From positions 47,313,991 to 47,377,990 of the forward strand of contig CM069597.1 in the NCBI GenBank assembly GCA_035771175.1: a DNA stretch of 64,000 bases. Direction: 5' to 3'. Source of the DNA: Paratinospora sagittata. Lineage: Eukaryota; Streptophyta; Magnoliopsida; Ranunculales; Menispermaceae. The notes under the pieces were generated by a model. It was given only the letters and a program-made list of their open reading frames with translations, ran no database searches and had not been told where the DNA came from. The position numbers and the translations under genes are program-made. Shown here piece after piece: positions 48,672 through 60,987 of this stretch (its first letter is position 1; each line of letters opens with the position of its first letter).

Positions 48672-50364
48672 GTTTTAGAGGACTTAAAAGTATCACACTC
48701 ATATGCTTAAATTAAACCTACTTGCATCATAATGCTTTTTTTTCCATATAAGGGTTAAGAATTTCAAAAAAGGGTTAAAAACCCTTTATTTAAAATATTA
48801 GTAACTTCACTTTGTAAATCTCAAATGAAAATAAACAATCAAAAAAGCCTTACATAATGAAGAAATAAAGAAAAATGCTAAAGAGCTAGAAAAAATCTCC
48901 AACTTGCCAAGAGAGATGAAGTTCAAACTCCAATGGGTTCACAAATTCACCCCCAGTTTTGGAAATTTCTGCCTAATTTTTGCCTTGGAAGAAGTAACAG
49001 TCAAACGTGCATTGGAATAAGAAGAGAAGCATTATTCCCAAAAAATAAAAATAAATAAATACTACTCTATACCCTATATTCGTGCATCCAATTTGGTCCA
49101 CTTTTTTTTTATTTTGGTCCAAGTAGCACTGAACCCTCTAGGGTTTTGAGTTGGAGAGCAAGAAGTAGCCGGTTCATCATGCACATACACTCCAGAAAAG
49201 AAGAATATTTCACTGTTCTGCAGACCCAAAAAGGAACTTTAGCCTTTAAAAAGAACAGAAGAAGCACATCTCTTGACAGTTCACATTCCCATAGGAGAAG
49301 AAGAAGAAGATAAAAAAAAGAGGCAGAGAGAAAAGACAACACACAAAGCAGCAAAAAAGAGAGAACCTACAAGACCCAGCAGCTAAAGATTTTGCAGAAA
49401 TGAGCAACTTTTCTCAACTTCTCTTCATACACAAAGAAATCAAATCAGAAAACAATAAAAAACAGTCACTTTTTTTTCATTTCTTCAGCTTAATTACTCT
49501 GCATGATATAATAAAAAAATAAAAATAAAAAGCTGAATTACTATGCTTTAGACCCATGGTTAGTAAATTCACCATATTATTTATTTATTTATTTTATGCC
49601 ACATGTGGAGAAGAGCAGAAAAAGGGCACTTGGCTTTTGTCTTTCTTTTTATCTGCATTTCACCAAGGAACAATAAAATACAGCCAAAGTGATAAGAAAA
49701 TTTGGAAAACAGTAATAATAATAGTAAAAAGCATCTTTCACTTTGACCATATTTCCAACTGATGTTGTTGGGCAGCAATACCTGCCCGTCTCCAATACTT
49801 AAATTTGCTTTCCAAGCAAACCAGGAAGAAGTCAAGCAAGAAAACCCAAAATAAATTGCGGATAAGAATAAAAAACACAAAGCTTATATTCATATCATGG
49901 AGTTAATTGTTGTTTGAAAACAAAGAAAATGTGCAAGCTCATTCCTATATTATTTTGCCACCACATTTCCAACTATAAGTTAACCTCCTCTCTCTTCTCC
50001 CCATAAAAATCAAGATTTTGGTTTAGTAACGGAGTAGCTTCTTTTTGTAAAATACAGCACTTTGTTTTCTTTAGTTTGTAATAGATTATATACCTATATA
50101 TATAAATGATCAAATAAATAAATATACATGTGTAGTTACACATATACATGTATTTACAATTTTTTACAATTAAAGTAACATTTTCCATATATATATATAT
50201 ATAAAAGCATACCCAATATACCAGGTCAGTCGATACAGGATCTAAGGAAGAGGCAATACTGTCTTACCTCCACATTAAAGAGATTTTTTCAAAATTAAAA
50301 CCCCTAAAAAGAAAATATAATATAACACCAACTCATTTGAAACTAATAATCTAGAAATGTTGAA

Positions 50365-50450
50365 ACACACTTTTTTAACACATTTTTTATGTTATCCTTA
50401 AGAGTTATTAGATCATTTTGAATCACGCGTTAATTACATGATTCGAGGTA
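50365..50450. repeat. Diverged repeat, copy B (pair with 11680-11765)
   Basis: See 11680-11765; shares an ordered set of words including TTTGAATCACG and TTAATTACATGATTC. Confidence 0.35.
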
Positions 50451-51460
50451 ATACAACGACGAATTTTTCTAGGAGAGTGACTTTACTTTTACTAGAAATC
50501 GAAGCTGATTCCGGGACCCTGTTTTTAATTCATCACGGCTGCTGCATCTATAAAACAACACTTCTAAGATATCATGTTAAAACAATGTCGGCCATTATAA
50601 ATTTCTATATGATTTATTGTTATAAGCCCTTGGGAAAGAGGTGTAACCCTTGCAATACTCTAACTCAACACCTAACAAAGCTTCTTCCCAACTACTTCAA
50701 TGTTGATTGAATTGACTACTGAACTACAGAGTGACTCTATTTGTCTTGTTCACAAATGAACCTAAAGCTTCAAGATATGAAATCATATTTTTTGACTTAT
50801 CCCTGAGAGAGATCAGAGAAGTCAAAATATTTGTTAACAAAATAATAAAGTATTTATTCATCTACGCTCTCTCGTATTAAGATTACTCAAGTTATTTCTT
50901 ATATATATTCATCTAAAATTTTTAAAATTATATGAGGGCCTTTCTCTTCAACTAAGTAAGTACCTAGCTTTAGGGAGATGAACATAAAAACTAAACACAA
51001 ATAACACAAATAAAGTAGAAAGTTTCTTTTATATAATCCAAATAACCCTTGATGATAAAAACAGAGGTCGACATAAAATCTAAGTTCTCGTAATTTGAAA
51101 CTACAGTTTATGAATACAAAACTTGATCTGAGGAATGAAGTGAAGAAATCCAAGCTACACGTCATGCATTAATTACTCAGATGGATGAAAAGCTTAACAA
51201 CAGATGTCTCAGAAATAACAAGCATATAGATGATCCAGATTGATGATTCTCCTACCTGTGTGTGCAGGAAAGAAGGAAATAACAGGATTCTGCATCAACC
51301 TTCAATTGCAAATAAAATACAATAAAACAAATCAAGCTCCATCCTTTGCTACATCTTTTGCACTGCAACATTTGTATAAGGAGAAGGATGAAAAGAGATG
51401 GTGCGAAATCCAAGATCGAACATAACTACATAGGGAAATTACATTCAATAGATCAAAAGC

Positions 51461-53785
51461 TCATAACATGCTGTCAGTCCTTGCGGGCAATCTCCTGAAG
51501 AAATTCAGTGGCACTGAAGGAAGCTTATGGCGGAACCTCGGATGCCTCAGAACATAAAGGCCAGTAAGAAGTGCCACCACTTGAAATGGCGTAACATACA
51601 GTACAATGGCAGCAATCAAACAGAAAATCACGAATAGAGCTGTTGCTCTAGGGTCCCGCCAGCTCAGAAGAGACTGCAACCTCTCCCCTTGGGTAGCCAA
51701 GTCACCAACCACAGTCTGTATCCTTCCTGCAACACTTCTTAGTCGATCATATCTCATTCTTACCATGTCGGATTGTTTTGAAGTAGGGAAGGTATCAAAT
51801 TCTTCATCCAATTCGTCGGGATGTACTTTGTCTGCATGTGACAGCTGAATATCCATGTGAGGGGGGTGTCTTGACCTCCATCGATAATACCATATACCAA
51901 TCAAGAAAAGATATAGAAATATTGTTGGAAGTATCAGCTCTGGGTACAGGACAAGTATTATGAAGAGGATGTGAATCAGAACTGTTGTTAGGGGGTTCTT
52001 CCAGTTACATATCTGATCAAACCATTTGCAAACAGCAATCAAACCACTCAGGACACCCATAATCCGGAAAAAATTTGCCTTGCTCCTCCTCATACTCCAC
52101 ATATGTGAATCCACATCTAACATATACTCCACAACCTCCCTTCTCAATGGCGGTTCAGCACGACTCAACCTCATTGAGACAATCTGTGTGGCTTGGTGCC
52201 TCAAATTATCAAGTTGCATCACAGACAATGGATGAAGATAATGCATTTTAGGCAATAGTGGCATTGAATACGTATACAACATATTAATCAATGACGAGCA
52301 CGTAAACCTCACAGCTAACTGAATTTCACCCATCTTCTGCACTCCCGAAGGATGTAAGACCAGTAGTGGATACGAGTGGGTATAAACTCGATCAGTTTCC
52401 AGTGTAGAAAGGCGAATTCTTACCTTTCCAATCCTTGAATCCTTTGAACCTCCAGCCTTATCTCCCCCATGTAAATGGTGATTGTCAAATACCCCAATCG
52501 TGATGACAGTACATGGATCAAAAACCTCCCAAGTGTATTGCTCATTCCATTTTGGCATAAAACTATCAATGATTGTCCTTGTGCGAACCCATTTCTGCCC
52601 GTATTTGGCCACACAATAGGCATCGGTGGTCCCACGCCCTTCTCTTGTTTTCATAGGCACCAATCCATGAGCACTCAAAACCCCCAATTCCAAAACCCCA
52701 ATGCTTGACTTCCACAATGGCTTGGCCGTAGGTCGAAGATCACTACTATAGTGAGTGGATTCATCAAGAACATGATATCCACCATCCAAACAGATCCTTA
52801 AATGAATCCTACTAGCAAACTTGGTTTCCTTCTTCTTCTCCCCTTCTACAATTACATGCCTCTCAAGATTATGCCACCTGGTGTTCACAGGCTTATGATC
52901 CCACCGTCTCTGTACATTTTGTAAGTGAATCGCACACTTTCCCAAGACTTCATCCTTGTTCGGTGCAACTCTATCCTCCACGCTTAAGACCAACTGCTCC
53001 TCAAATGGCTCGGCGGCTACAAACATCAGGTCCTCATTCCACATTGGATTGATGCTCTTCATCGGAGAAATTCTAGTTCTCAGAGCTTGATTTCCAAGTA
53101 TGACCTTGACATAAATTTCTGGGGGCCTAGTCCTGTCACTGGGTTGCAAGTCCTGCGCTTCAATCACATTGACCCTCAAATACCAAAGTTTAGGAGACAG
53201 ATATACCTTGGATCGAATATTTGCAACACCTTCACCACTGACTGCAGCAGCATCCGAATGCCATGCTTCAGGGAATGCTTCATCTGCCTGAGTCCCCATC
53301 CAAACAGCCAACATGAGCTCCCCTCTAACTTTATCACCTTTTCTATCTTCAAGTCTATACCACTGTGGTGCTAAAGGACTATCAGGTGGAACACGCTTGG
53401 GAACCTCATTGAGATCAAACAAAACCCGTCCAATCATATCATCCTTCACAAAGTCCTTATCTTTCACAATAACTTCAACGACAGACGCTTGAATTCGGTC
53501 TTTAGAGAAAGCAAAGACCTGATTCCATTCCGGATTGGTTTTCTTTTCAAAGTGGCGAGTGATACCCTTGTAGTTTCCAAGCTTGACTTCCACATAGGGA
53601 TCACAGCTTCCAGTGACATCTTTGGCTGGCAATTCCTTAGCTTTAACAACACGAACATATAGATATTGCATCTGCTCAACAAGGTCATAGGTGCTGGTGA
53701 GCTTGTCACCGGCGAGACCTCCCCCACCGAGAGAGGGAGAGGTCTCCTTCAAGGCAAATTCCTCAGGTAGACGAGGCCTCTGCAT
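51461..53785 (-). CDS. MCTP3: Multiple C2 and transmembrane protein (MCTP/FTIP family)
   Basis: ER-anchored protein enriched at plasmodesmata, where family members tether ER to plasma membrane; the relative FTIP1 helps export FT. Intronless coding frame of 774 aa, close to the ~773 aa I recall for Arabidopsis MCTP3/MCTP4. Three C2 domains: about 38-150 (LYVRVVKAKELPAKD...DPYVEVKLG), 200-315 (LWYLRVNVIEAQDL...YVKVILG) and 365-480 (LELGVLSAHGLVPMKT...DAYCVAKYG). The C-terminal PRT_C region holds hydrophobic segments at about 585-610, 615-650 and 712-750, ending RRLPARTDSML. The C2 calcium-ligand aspartates are partly present. The start MQRP is the family's usual start. Complete. MCTP3-versus-MCTP4 identity is not settled. 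It points away from TBCCD1 (head-to-head). Confidence 0.95.
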   Translation of the reverse strand: MQRPRLPEEFALKETSPSLGGGGLAGDKLTSTYDLVEQMQYLYVRVVKAKELPAKDVTGSCDPYVEVKLGNYKGITRHFEKKTNPEWNQVFAFSKDRIQASVVEVIVKDKDFVKDDMIGRVLFDLNEVPKRVPPDSPLAPQWYRLEDRKGDKVRGELMLAVWMGTQADEAFPEAWHSDAAAVSGEGVANIRSKVYLSPKLWYLRVNVIEAQDLQPSDRTRPPEIYVKVILGNQALRTRISPMKSINPMWNEDLMFVAAEPFEEQLVLSVEDRVAPNKDEVLGKCAIHLQNVQRRWDHKPVNTRWHNLERHVIVEGEKKKETKFASRIHLRICLDGGYHVLDESTHYSSDLRPTAKPLWKSSIGVLELGVLSAHGLVPMKTREGRGTTDAYCVAKYGQKWVRTRTIIDSFMPKWNEQYTWEVFDPCTVITIGVFDNHHLHGGDKAGGSKDSRIGKVRIRLSTLETDRVYTHSYPLLVLHPSGVQKMGEIQLAVRFTCSSLINMLYTYSMPLLPKMHYLHPLSVMQLDNLRHQATQIVSMRLSRAEPPLRREVVEYMLDVDSHMWSMRRSKANFFRIMGVLSGLIAVCKWFDQICNWKNPLTTVLIHILFIILVLYPELILPTIFLYLFLIGIWYYRWRSRHPPHMDIQLSHADKVHPDELDEEFDTFPTSKQSDMVRMRYDRLRSVAGRIQTVVGDLATQGERLQSLLSWRDPRATALFVIFCLIAAIVLYVTPFQVVALLTGLYVLRHPRFRHKLPSVPLNFFRRLPARTDSML

Positions 53786-53788
53786 TTT

Positions 53789-54691
53789 CTAGGTTAAAAA
53801 CAAGAAAGATGACCAGCAAAGGAGATGGCAAAATAGTAGATACCAAGAAACGTCTAGAAGCTAAGGTTTCAAGTTCAAAAGAACCCCCCCAACCCTTCAA
53901 GAGCGGTTACTCTGGCATAAACCAAAAGCTACAGAACTACAGATCCCGGAACTAAATCCCTACCATCAAGAACCATGCTAAAGATTTGGAAACTAATATT
54001 TCAACTGAACCGCTAAAAACCAGGGGGAAAATCAAGACTTTCAATCAAACAATCTTTCCAAATGCAGACACTATGACTTGGAACAGCAAAAGAGGAACGG
54101 AAAGAGAAAGATTAACAGAGGTGAGTTTCCCTATGAAACTTAGATAGACTAAAGGAACTGCAAATCGTAAGCGAAAGCAATAGTTTCCAACACTCGGAAG
54201 CAAGCAAAACCTAGATCTTCGGTGACTGAAGTCCAGGAACCGAAATACACAAATAAGCACCACCGGAAAACTTCAAGCTCGAATCAAGGACGAAATCTGT
54301 TAAAAAAAAAAAAAAAACAGAAACAGTGAGTTCCAACCAAAAAACCCTAAATCCCGAACTTCAACAAGCAAAATCCACTCAAACTCCAAAACAAAAAAAA
54401 ACTGATATATTTCTCACAACCTTCTAATGCACAACCGTTCGCCGCTACTCAACCATAAACCTCCAGATCTAGATGCAGTACCACCTCTGAAACAAAAAAA
54501 AAAAAACAAAAAACAAAAAAAAAAACCAAAACCAGTAAACCTACTGTAAACTTCAACAAGATCAAAACCAGCAAAATGAGCACATAACACAGTAGAATCA
54601 ATTCTAAAAGCTTCTATACTTGAATATACCATGAGATCTGAAGAAATAAGAAGAATCACAAGTTGCAGACAGACAGAGAAAAGAGAGATAC
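53789..54691 (-). other. Leader intron of the MCTP gene
   Basis: On the minus strand a good donor (CTGAG/GTATCTC at 54692/54691) and an acceptor (AACCTAG/AAAATG, ending at 53789) flank 903 bp just upstream of the start codon. A 5' UTR intron of this kind would leave the first exon upstream of 54692. Inferred from splice signals only. Confidence 0.55.
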
Positions 54692-56879
54692 CTCAGAGAT
54701 GAACAGTGAAGATCGATCTTCGAAGAAGTTGTTGAAGTTGAAGAATGGAAAATCGGTAGTTTTCAGGAAGTTAATTCGGAAGAAATTGCGAGATCCGAAT
54801 CGAAAAGAGAAAAAAGAAAAAAAGGAAAAGCGAACGAAGAACCTCCGGTTTGGTTCTGGTAGGTACTCTTTCTTTTTTTCTTTGACACTTCAACACTAAC
54901 ACAACACAATACACCACAACACAGTATCACCTGTGCGTCACACGAGCGAAGAAGACTGTGGTCGGATTTGACGCGTGTGGGGAGCGAGATAAGAATAGAA
55001 TGCTTTTGTCATCCCGGTTCCCAAAAGCGCCCCTTTCTTCTCGCCATTTTGAAGAGCGTGTGTTCTTATGTAGTCGATCGTACGTGCGTAACGTTTCACA
55101 TTGTTAAAAATCTCACACGTATATAAATCTACACGATTGCTACTTACTCGCGCATGGAAATGGTACGCCAAGCTGTATTCGTCCAGTGACACGTATATAA
55201 AATAATGCATTATTCGTGGCTACGTTGCTACGGGGCACGAATATGTCAATGCGACGGTCATTTTTTGCTATAAAATGTATTGTATCATATCATTATTTAA
55301 TTGAAATTGAATTTTAAAATGTTTACTTGGACTTATTAATAATAATATAGTAGAAGTTTGTGAGATTGATTAAAAAAATTTTAACTAAAACAGGAAAAAA
55401 AAAAAATTTATAGTAATTTTGTCACGTTAGCTATCAATTAGGTATCAACATAGCGAGACTCATTTATTTTTTAAATATTAGACTCTTTTGGCCAAAAGTT
55501 TGTAGAAATTCAAACAAAGGGGCTATCCGAGTCCACGTGTCATACAATGTTTACTTGCAGTTGGTGAGTGTCCCTACGACGGACACGTAGAGGATTAGCC
55601 TCCACAAGCCAGTTAGAACGCTCGTTGGCCAGCTATGAGCGAAGGACATCAAATTATTGTGAACCAGAAGGATATCCAAGCGAGTATTTTCTCATTTGAT
55701 ATATCGCAAAGAGATATCGCGAAAAGACAGGCGGTACGGCTTTTACGCCGGGATCCAGCCTGTACTCCTCCTTGGGAGAATGAAAGATTGCAGTGGGCCC
55801 CAGAATTATTTTTCATTGGTTTTTAAAATTAATTAAATATTTTTAATTTTCGGACGTTATTTTTCCCCCTAAAATTTAGAAGTATTACAAAAACTAAATA
55901 ATGAGTAAGAAAATCTGTTTAAAAAAATAAATATTGTGCAACTTTATGTTGGAAAATCTTTGGTGGGTATGCTTTATATTTGTGGTTGGGACTCAATTAT
56001 TTCTTTGAATTAAGAATTAAAAAATAAATTCAATTTTAAGAAAAAACAAAAACAAAAAAGTTGACCTTTTGGTAAAATATCCATGTTGGTCTCGTAAAGT
56101 GTAATATATAAGTTTTGATTATGAAACTTTTGCTTTTTAATCATATTTAGCATAAATCTTTAATTATCTGAACCATGTTAGATTATTTATTTATTTCTTA
56201 TTTTTTATTAAAATTATTACCTTAAATGGCTTATTCGGTATAATAAGATCATATATTGATGTCTAACTCACGAAAGGTGGAAATTAAACTTGTGGGCCAT
56301 TAAATTATATTTGAAAAAAAAAATGAAGGTATAGAGGTCAGTGTAATTAAAAATATACATATTGTGTGCATTTAACAAAAATGATTTTGTATAACTAGAT
56401 ATCCTAAATTTAATAAAATGCATTTTATAAAGGAATTTTTTTGTTTTCTAATTTTATGCCCACTTGTAAAAAAACATTAATTAGTGATCGACATTGTTGC
56501 ATGCATGTTACTTAACTCATTAAAAACAGCAAGCATCTTGATCTATAGAGCTAGGTGAATGAAATCATTTAATTGCTTTGATTACTAGCTATTTATGGCA
56601 ATCTTCATAAATGCAAAAAGAATGTAAATCTCCATAAAGGAATGTTGCCTTTTATAAATAATATGATATTCATGATGCTAGCAGATACTACTCAAAAGAT
56701 GTCATATCAATGAAATGGGGTGCAGACAACAAGCATTGGCACACAGACCACGAGTTGAGTAATAATATTTAAAAATTGCAATTGTATATACAATTATATA
56801 TGTATATTTATTAAATAGTAGTAATTATATATTTTAAAATTTGTAATAAATAATTTAATATTTGTATATATAGTTATTA

Positions 56880-57360
56880 GGGATGTAAGACAACCCGATC
56901 GACCAGACCAACTTGACCGAACCGAACCAAAACCGACGGATTGGGTTGGATGGAGTTGGTCTAGTGTTTGGGTTAGACTAGGTTGAAAAAAAATTTTAAC
57001 TTGAATTATTCAGGTTGGGAGCTTAAAAAATTGACCTAACCCAACCCGAATCGAACTAATTTGTTATTATGATATAGTGGTCGATGAATGTGATTTTATT
57101 TAATACATCTTTATATTTTATGGTTAATTTAAAATAGTTGTCAAATTTACATGTTGATATGGTTGTATTTAAAATAAAAACATTACATGTTTGATATTCT
57201 TAGTGCAAAATTTATATGTAAGTATAATTTAACATATCTTCAAAGTCAAAATTTTCAACACAAATCCGAACTAGGTTGGGTTGGGTTGAGAGGCGATTTA
57301 ATTTGGTTTAAGTTCAAATTTAGCTTCAACCTGACCCAACCTAACCTGTTATATCCTAGG
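56880..57360. repeat. Diverged repeat with AACCCAACC/GGTTGGG words
   Basis: CAACCCGATCGACC, GACCTAACCCAACCCG and GGTTGGGTTGG words in both orientations, like 7893-8482. Likely a non-autonomous inverted-repeat transposon family with members at both ends of the window. Confidence 0.4.
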
Positions 57361-58470
57361 TTGCATTTAGTACGCGAGAATTTTTACATGAGAATGAAAA
57401 TTAAATTCCTAGGAAAGTGATTGATGAGAATCTAAAGATGAAAATGTTATATTACTGTGTTTGGTTACACTTAAAAATCATACATAACTTTTCTAAAAAT
57501 ATCACATTACTGTGTTTGGTAGCACATCGAAATCTCAGATAATCAAATAATTTTTATCATAAAATATTAATTTTATTAAAATAATTTAATAAAATAAAAT
57601 AAAAATATAAAAAATATAAAATTATTATTAATAATAAAAACTTAGAATAATTTTTTTTTCAAATAATATAGTATTTTTACGAAAATAATAAACTTTATTT
57701 TAATTAAAATTAATGAAATTTGTTTTTATTAAATAATACAACTAGTTGTTTTTATTATTATTTTATAATAATAAAATTATATTCTAAAATCAAAATAAAT
57801 ATTTAATAAAAATCAAAAAATAATAATTATTATTATTAAGTTAATAAATTTAATATAGTTTATTAAAATATTACTTTTAATAAAAAATCGTCATATTTAT
57901 ATTATCGTACGTTAAATAAGTAGATAATTTTATTTTTTTGAGTTGTCGTAAGTTTTTTTTTCTCTTTTTTCCTTTTTTTTTTTAAGAAATAAAAATTTTC
58001 TCGCGTTAATCACTTTCCCGGAAAAGTGAATCACGTTGTTTTGTGAATTAGAGAAAAAATGATTTTGAAAATTATAAAACCATTTGTTTAAACTTTAAAT
58101 AAGTGATTCTCTCACTAATTGATAAATTTAAGGGTATAATCATCATTTATTTGTTTAAAATCGTTGAAGCTAAAGTCGAGAAGCTGGTAGCATGCAACTT
58201 CTCCAAATAGCAAAAAATTTATAATTTTGAGCTATTAGCTTTTTTTCCAAATAACTATTTTGTGCAGATTTTGCTTAAGAAACAATTGAAAAGTTATAAA
58301 GAAGTTGTGCCAAACAGGGCCAATATCACTTTCTTCATAAAAATCACATTTCTATCTTAGCTAAGAATCTTATTTTTTGAGAATCACTTTACTACTATTA
58401 AAAAAATGTAAAAAGCAAAACAAACATTAGAATCTTATTTTTATCCTTAAAATTACCTTATACCAAACGC
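57355..58470. repeat. Nested MITE-type block with facing ends
   Basis: The left end GGTTGCATTTAGTACGCG faces the right end ACCAAACGCGTAGTTACAAC. Inside, TGTGCCAAACAGGGCC at about 58306-58321 looks like the end of a second MITE. GTGTTTGGT words are frequent. Insertion order inferred from nesting. Confidence 0.45.
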
Positions 58471-58508
58471 GTAGTTACAACTTTACATAATTAGATTAAC
58501 ATTTTCTA

Positions 58509-58510
<2 letters not shown>

Positions 58511-58540
<30 letters not shown>
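58511..58540. repeat. (AT)n microsatellite
   Basis: About 15 AT units. Confidence 0.9.
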
Positions 58541-58541
<1 letters not shown>

Positions 58542-58775
58542 CAATATAAGTTATATGAAATTCCAATGCCTATGACTATAAAAAGCGAGCCATACCAAGG
58601 TGTGGAAATATAGTTTTTATTAGAACAGTGACGTAAAAAGTCTCTCCAGCTTCTATAGAAGTTGCCATGATTTTGATATAAGCCTTTTTTTTATTTATAT
58701 AAGGCTGAGATTATAACAACGGTAAAGATTTCACATTTTTATTTTTTTATTTTTAGAATAGAAATTTGTTCATTT

Positions 58776-59270
58776 TTATTCCACTGTACAATTGGATTGG
58801 AAGGGAAAGAAGTAATTAAGAATCTGGGGCGAAGTGAAAGAACCTAGCATGAAGTTTTTCCCACAATCTCCAAACCTCTTTGGACAAGTGACAACCAAAA
58901 AACAAGTGGTCAATTGATTGCCGTCTTGATAGCAATGAGAGCAGAGACGAGGAGGGAACGTGTGCCAAGGCATCATTGTCTCTAGTAAATCGATAGTACA
59001 AATTTGTCAATGTTTAAGTGACCAGCCAGCCAAATACAGTGACCAGCCAGCCAATCACGTTAACCTTTGACGGAACATGAGCTTTTCGAACAAATAGTAC
59101 AAAGAAAAGGCAAAGAGAGAATGATTGTCAATTAAGAAGTTGAAGAAAGACTTTGGAGAAAATGTTCCCTTCGGATCAAGGGACGAAAGGAATTGATTAT
59201 CATGAACATTTGACAGTCTAAGATGAAAGATTCTAGTGAGAAATGGACTGCTAACCGTTAGAGAAATGAA
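58776..59270 (-). pseudogene. LINE reverse-transcriptase C-terminal fragment (zf-RVT region)
   Basis: Minus-strand frame 59010-58816 reads RRQSIDHLFFGCHLSKEVWRLWEKL, the zinc-binding zf-RVT segment of plant LINEs. Further upstream other frames read KAHVPSKVNVIGWLV and KSFFNFL, so the copy is frameshifted. A 22-bp tandem duplication GACCAGCCAGCCAA... sits at about 59021-59058. No RT core is present, so it is a 5'-truncated or deleted relic. Confidence 0.75.
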
Positions 59271-60987
59271 CGATATAATGGGGGCTACGAAGAATGATCT
59301 ATTAACAATTAATTCAAATACCTTTTTCTATTTATGTAGAGTATGCATAAATTTACTTAAACTTGCTAATAGTTTAAATTAATTTATTATAAATAATTAG
59401 GGAGTGGCAAAACCACCCAAACTATGAACTCAAAATTATACCGCGGAAGAAGGGGAAAGAAATAACACCACTTATCACTCACCATATACAGCAAATGTAT
59501 AAGTAAGGTTTAAAATTTTGATTTTGCTTGACACTTCGACCTTTAAAAATCTGAATTAATTTGGGAAAGTTTGAGAAGTCTTAGAAAATTATTGTAAAAA
59601 TTTACGATAAGTTTAAAGAAATTCTATATAGATGTTAAAATATGCATAATTACTATTATAAATGATGAAAACAAATATAAATAGATATTTTTCATATATA
59701 AAAGTATAAATATAATCGGTTGAAACATGTATTTTTACATTAACATTGTTTAACGCACATCCAAGAATCGAAAATTCGATTTCAACTTGACTTCGGTCAC
59801 TTAAAAATTTGAATTAATTTGGAGAAGTTTAATTTAACATGGAAAATTTTTGTAAAAATTTCATAATTAGAGAAGTTCAGAGATTTTTTTTATATATGCT
59901 TAAATATATAGATTTATTGTAGTATAAGCTACAAAATTAATATAAATAAACATTTTTAATTCATAAAAATACCAATAAGTGACCTAACAAAATCAATCTT
60001 ATTAAGTGGGTTGATGAATTTGAAATTGTGGCTTTTGATCTTAATTTATTTTTTTTGTTTTGATATTTAGTTTTTTGGTGGCTTGCTTCTCAACCATATA
60101 CTTTGCTAGTTTGAATCCTACCATGCTTAATTTATTAGTTTATTATTTTTTAATCTTGTTTTATAAGAATTAACTAAAAGAAGATGGCTTTAAAAACTTT
60201 TTTAATTTATTTTTAAGTTTTTATCTTATTCCAACTTTATTTATTTACTTTTTTGCTTCTTTTCTTCTTCTTTTGGTAAAATATATCCCATAAATTACAT
60301 AATTTGTTAGCTTATTAAATTATTTTTAAAATTTTATACTGCTGTTAGTTGATGAAGTTGAAAATAATACATAATTATTGATATTTTTTGTTGTTTTTAT
60401 TAATAAAATAATATTTTTTTACTTCTTTGTCAAATTTTAACGAACTTTGTTGAATTTTATCGAATTTCTTGTCGAATTTTTGTATTTTTGAATTGAAAAA
60501 TAGAAATTTTATTGAAGTTTATCGAATTTTGTCGAATTTTATCGAACTATTTCGGTAAATTTTTGTAATTTTTATTTTACATCCACTTCGCACTTTGATG
60601 GTAAAAAAAGAGAAATAATTCGTAAAAGTTTACAAAATTTCAGAGAATTTTTGAACGTATAAATACGAAACATCCAATTTAAGATATCTGATTACAATCT
60701 CGATTAATAATGAGGATTTAATTAGTAAAAGTAATTAAAAATCACGTGCACGACGTGATGACGCGTGTCAGTCCCACCAATCACATGTACACGTGTTGCT
60801 TTCACAAGCCATCAATAGTAACCCAACAAATTTAACCCTCAACGCCCAACAAACCAGATCCACTTTCTCTCTCAAACTTCTTGATCGATCAAAACCAGCA
60901 AAAACCATTTCCTTCTTTTTCTTCTCCTTCTTCTTCTTCTTCTTCTTCTCATAAAATCAAATAGCATTTCCTTTGTCGCTCGCAGCG

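Larger units (their letters stand above)
43570..51440. other. Gene-poor interval with RY-type motifs and retroposon pieces
   Basis: No convincing protein gene. A CT-rich leader-like block at 44670-44730 and a second leader-like block at 49130-49400 look transcribed but lead into no conserved frame. The frame at 45018-45290 has no family resemblance. Listed separately: MITE-like element, LTR fragment, TA microsatellite, LINE tail and SINE. Confidence 0.5.
54900..60960. other. Head-to-head intergenic interval, repeat-rich
   Basis: Between MCTP (minus) and TBCCD1 (plus). Contains diverged repeats at 56880-57360 and 57355-58470, a LINE fragment (58776-59270), an AT microsatellite (58511-58540) and A/T tracts. 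The first few hundred bases and the last 200 bp are likely promoters. Several small frames have no family resemblance. Confidence 0.55.

Noticed and set aside
60973..60987. Earlier non-ATG (TTG) start for TBCCD1
   Set aside because: The ATG at 60988 is in frame, immediately downstream and fits the family.
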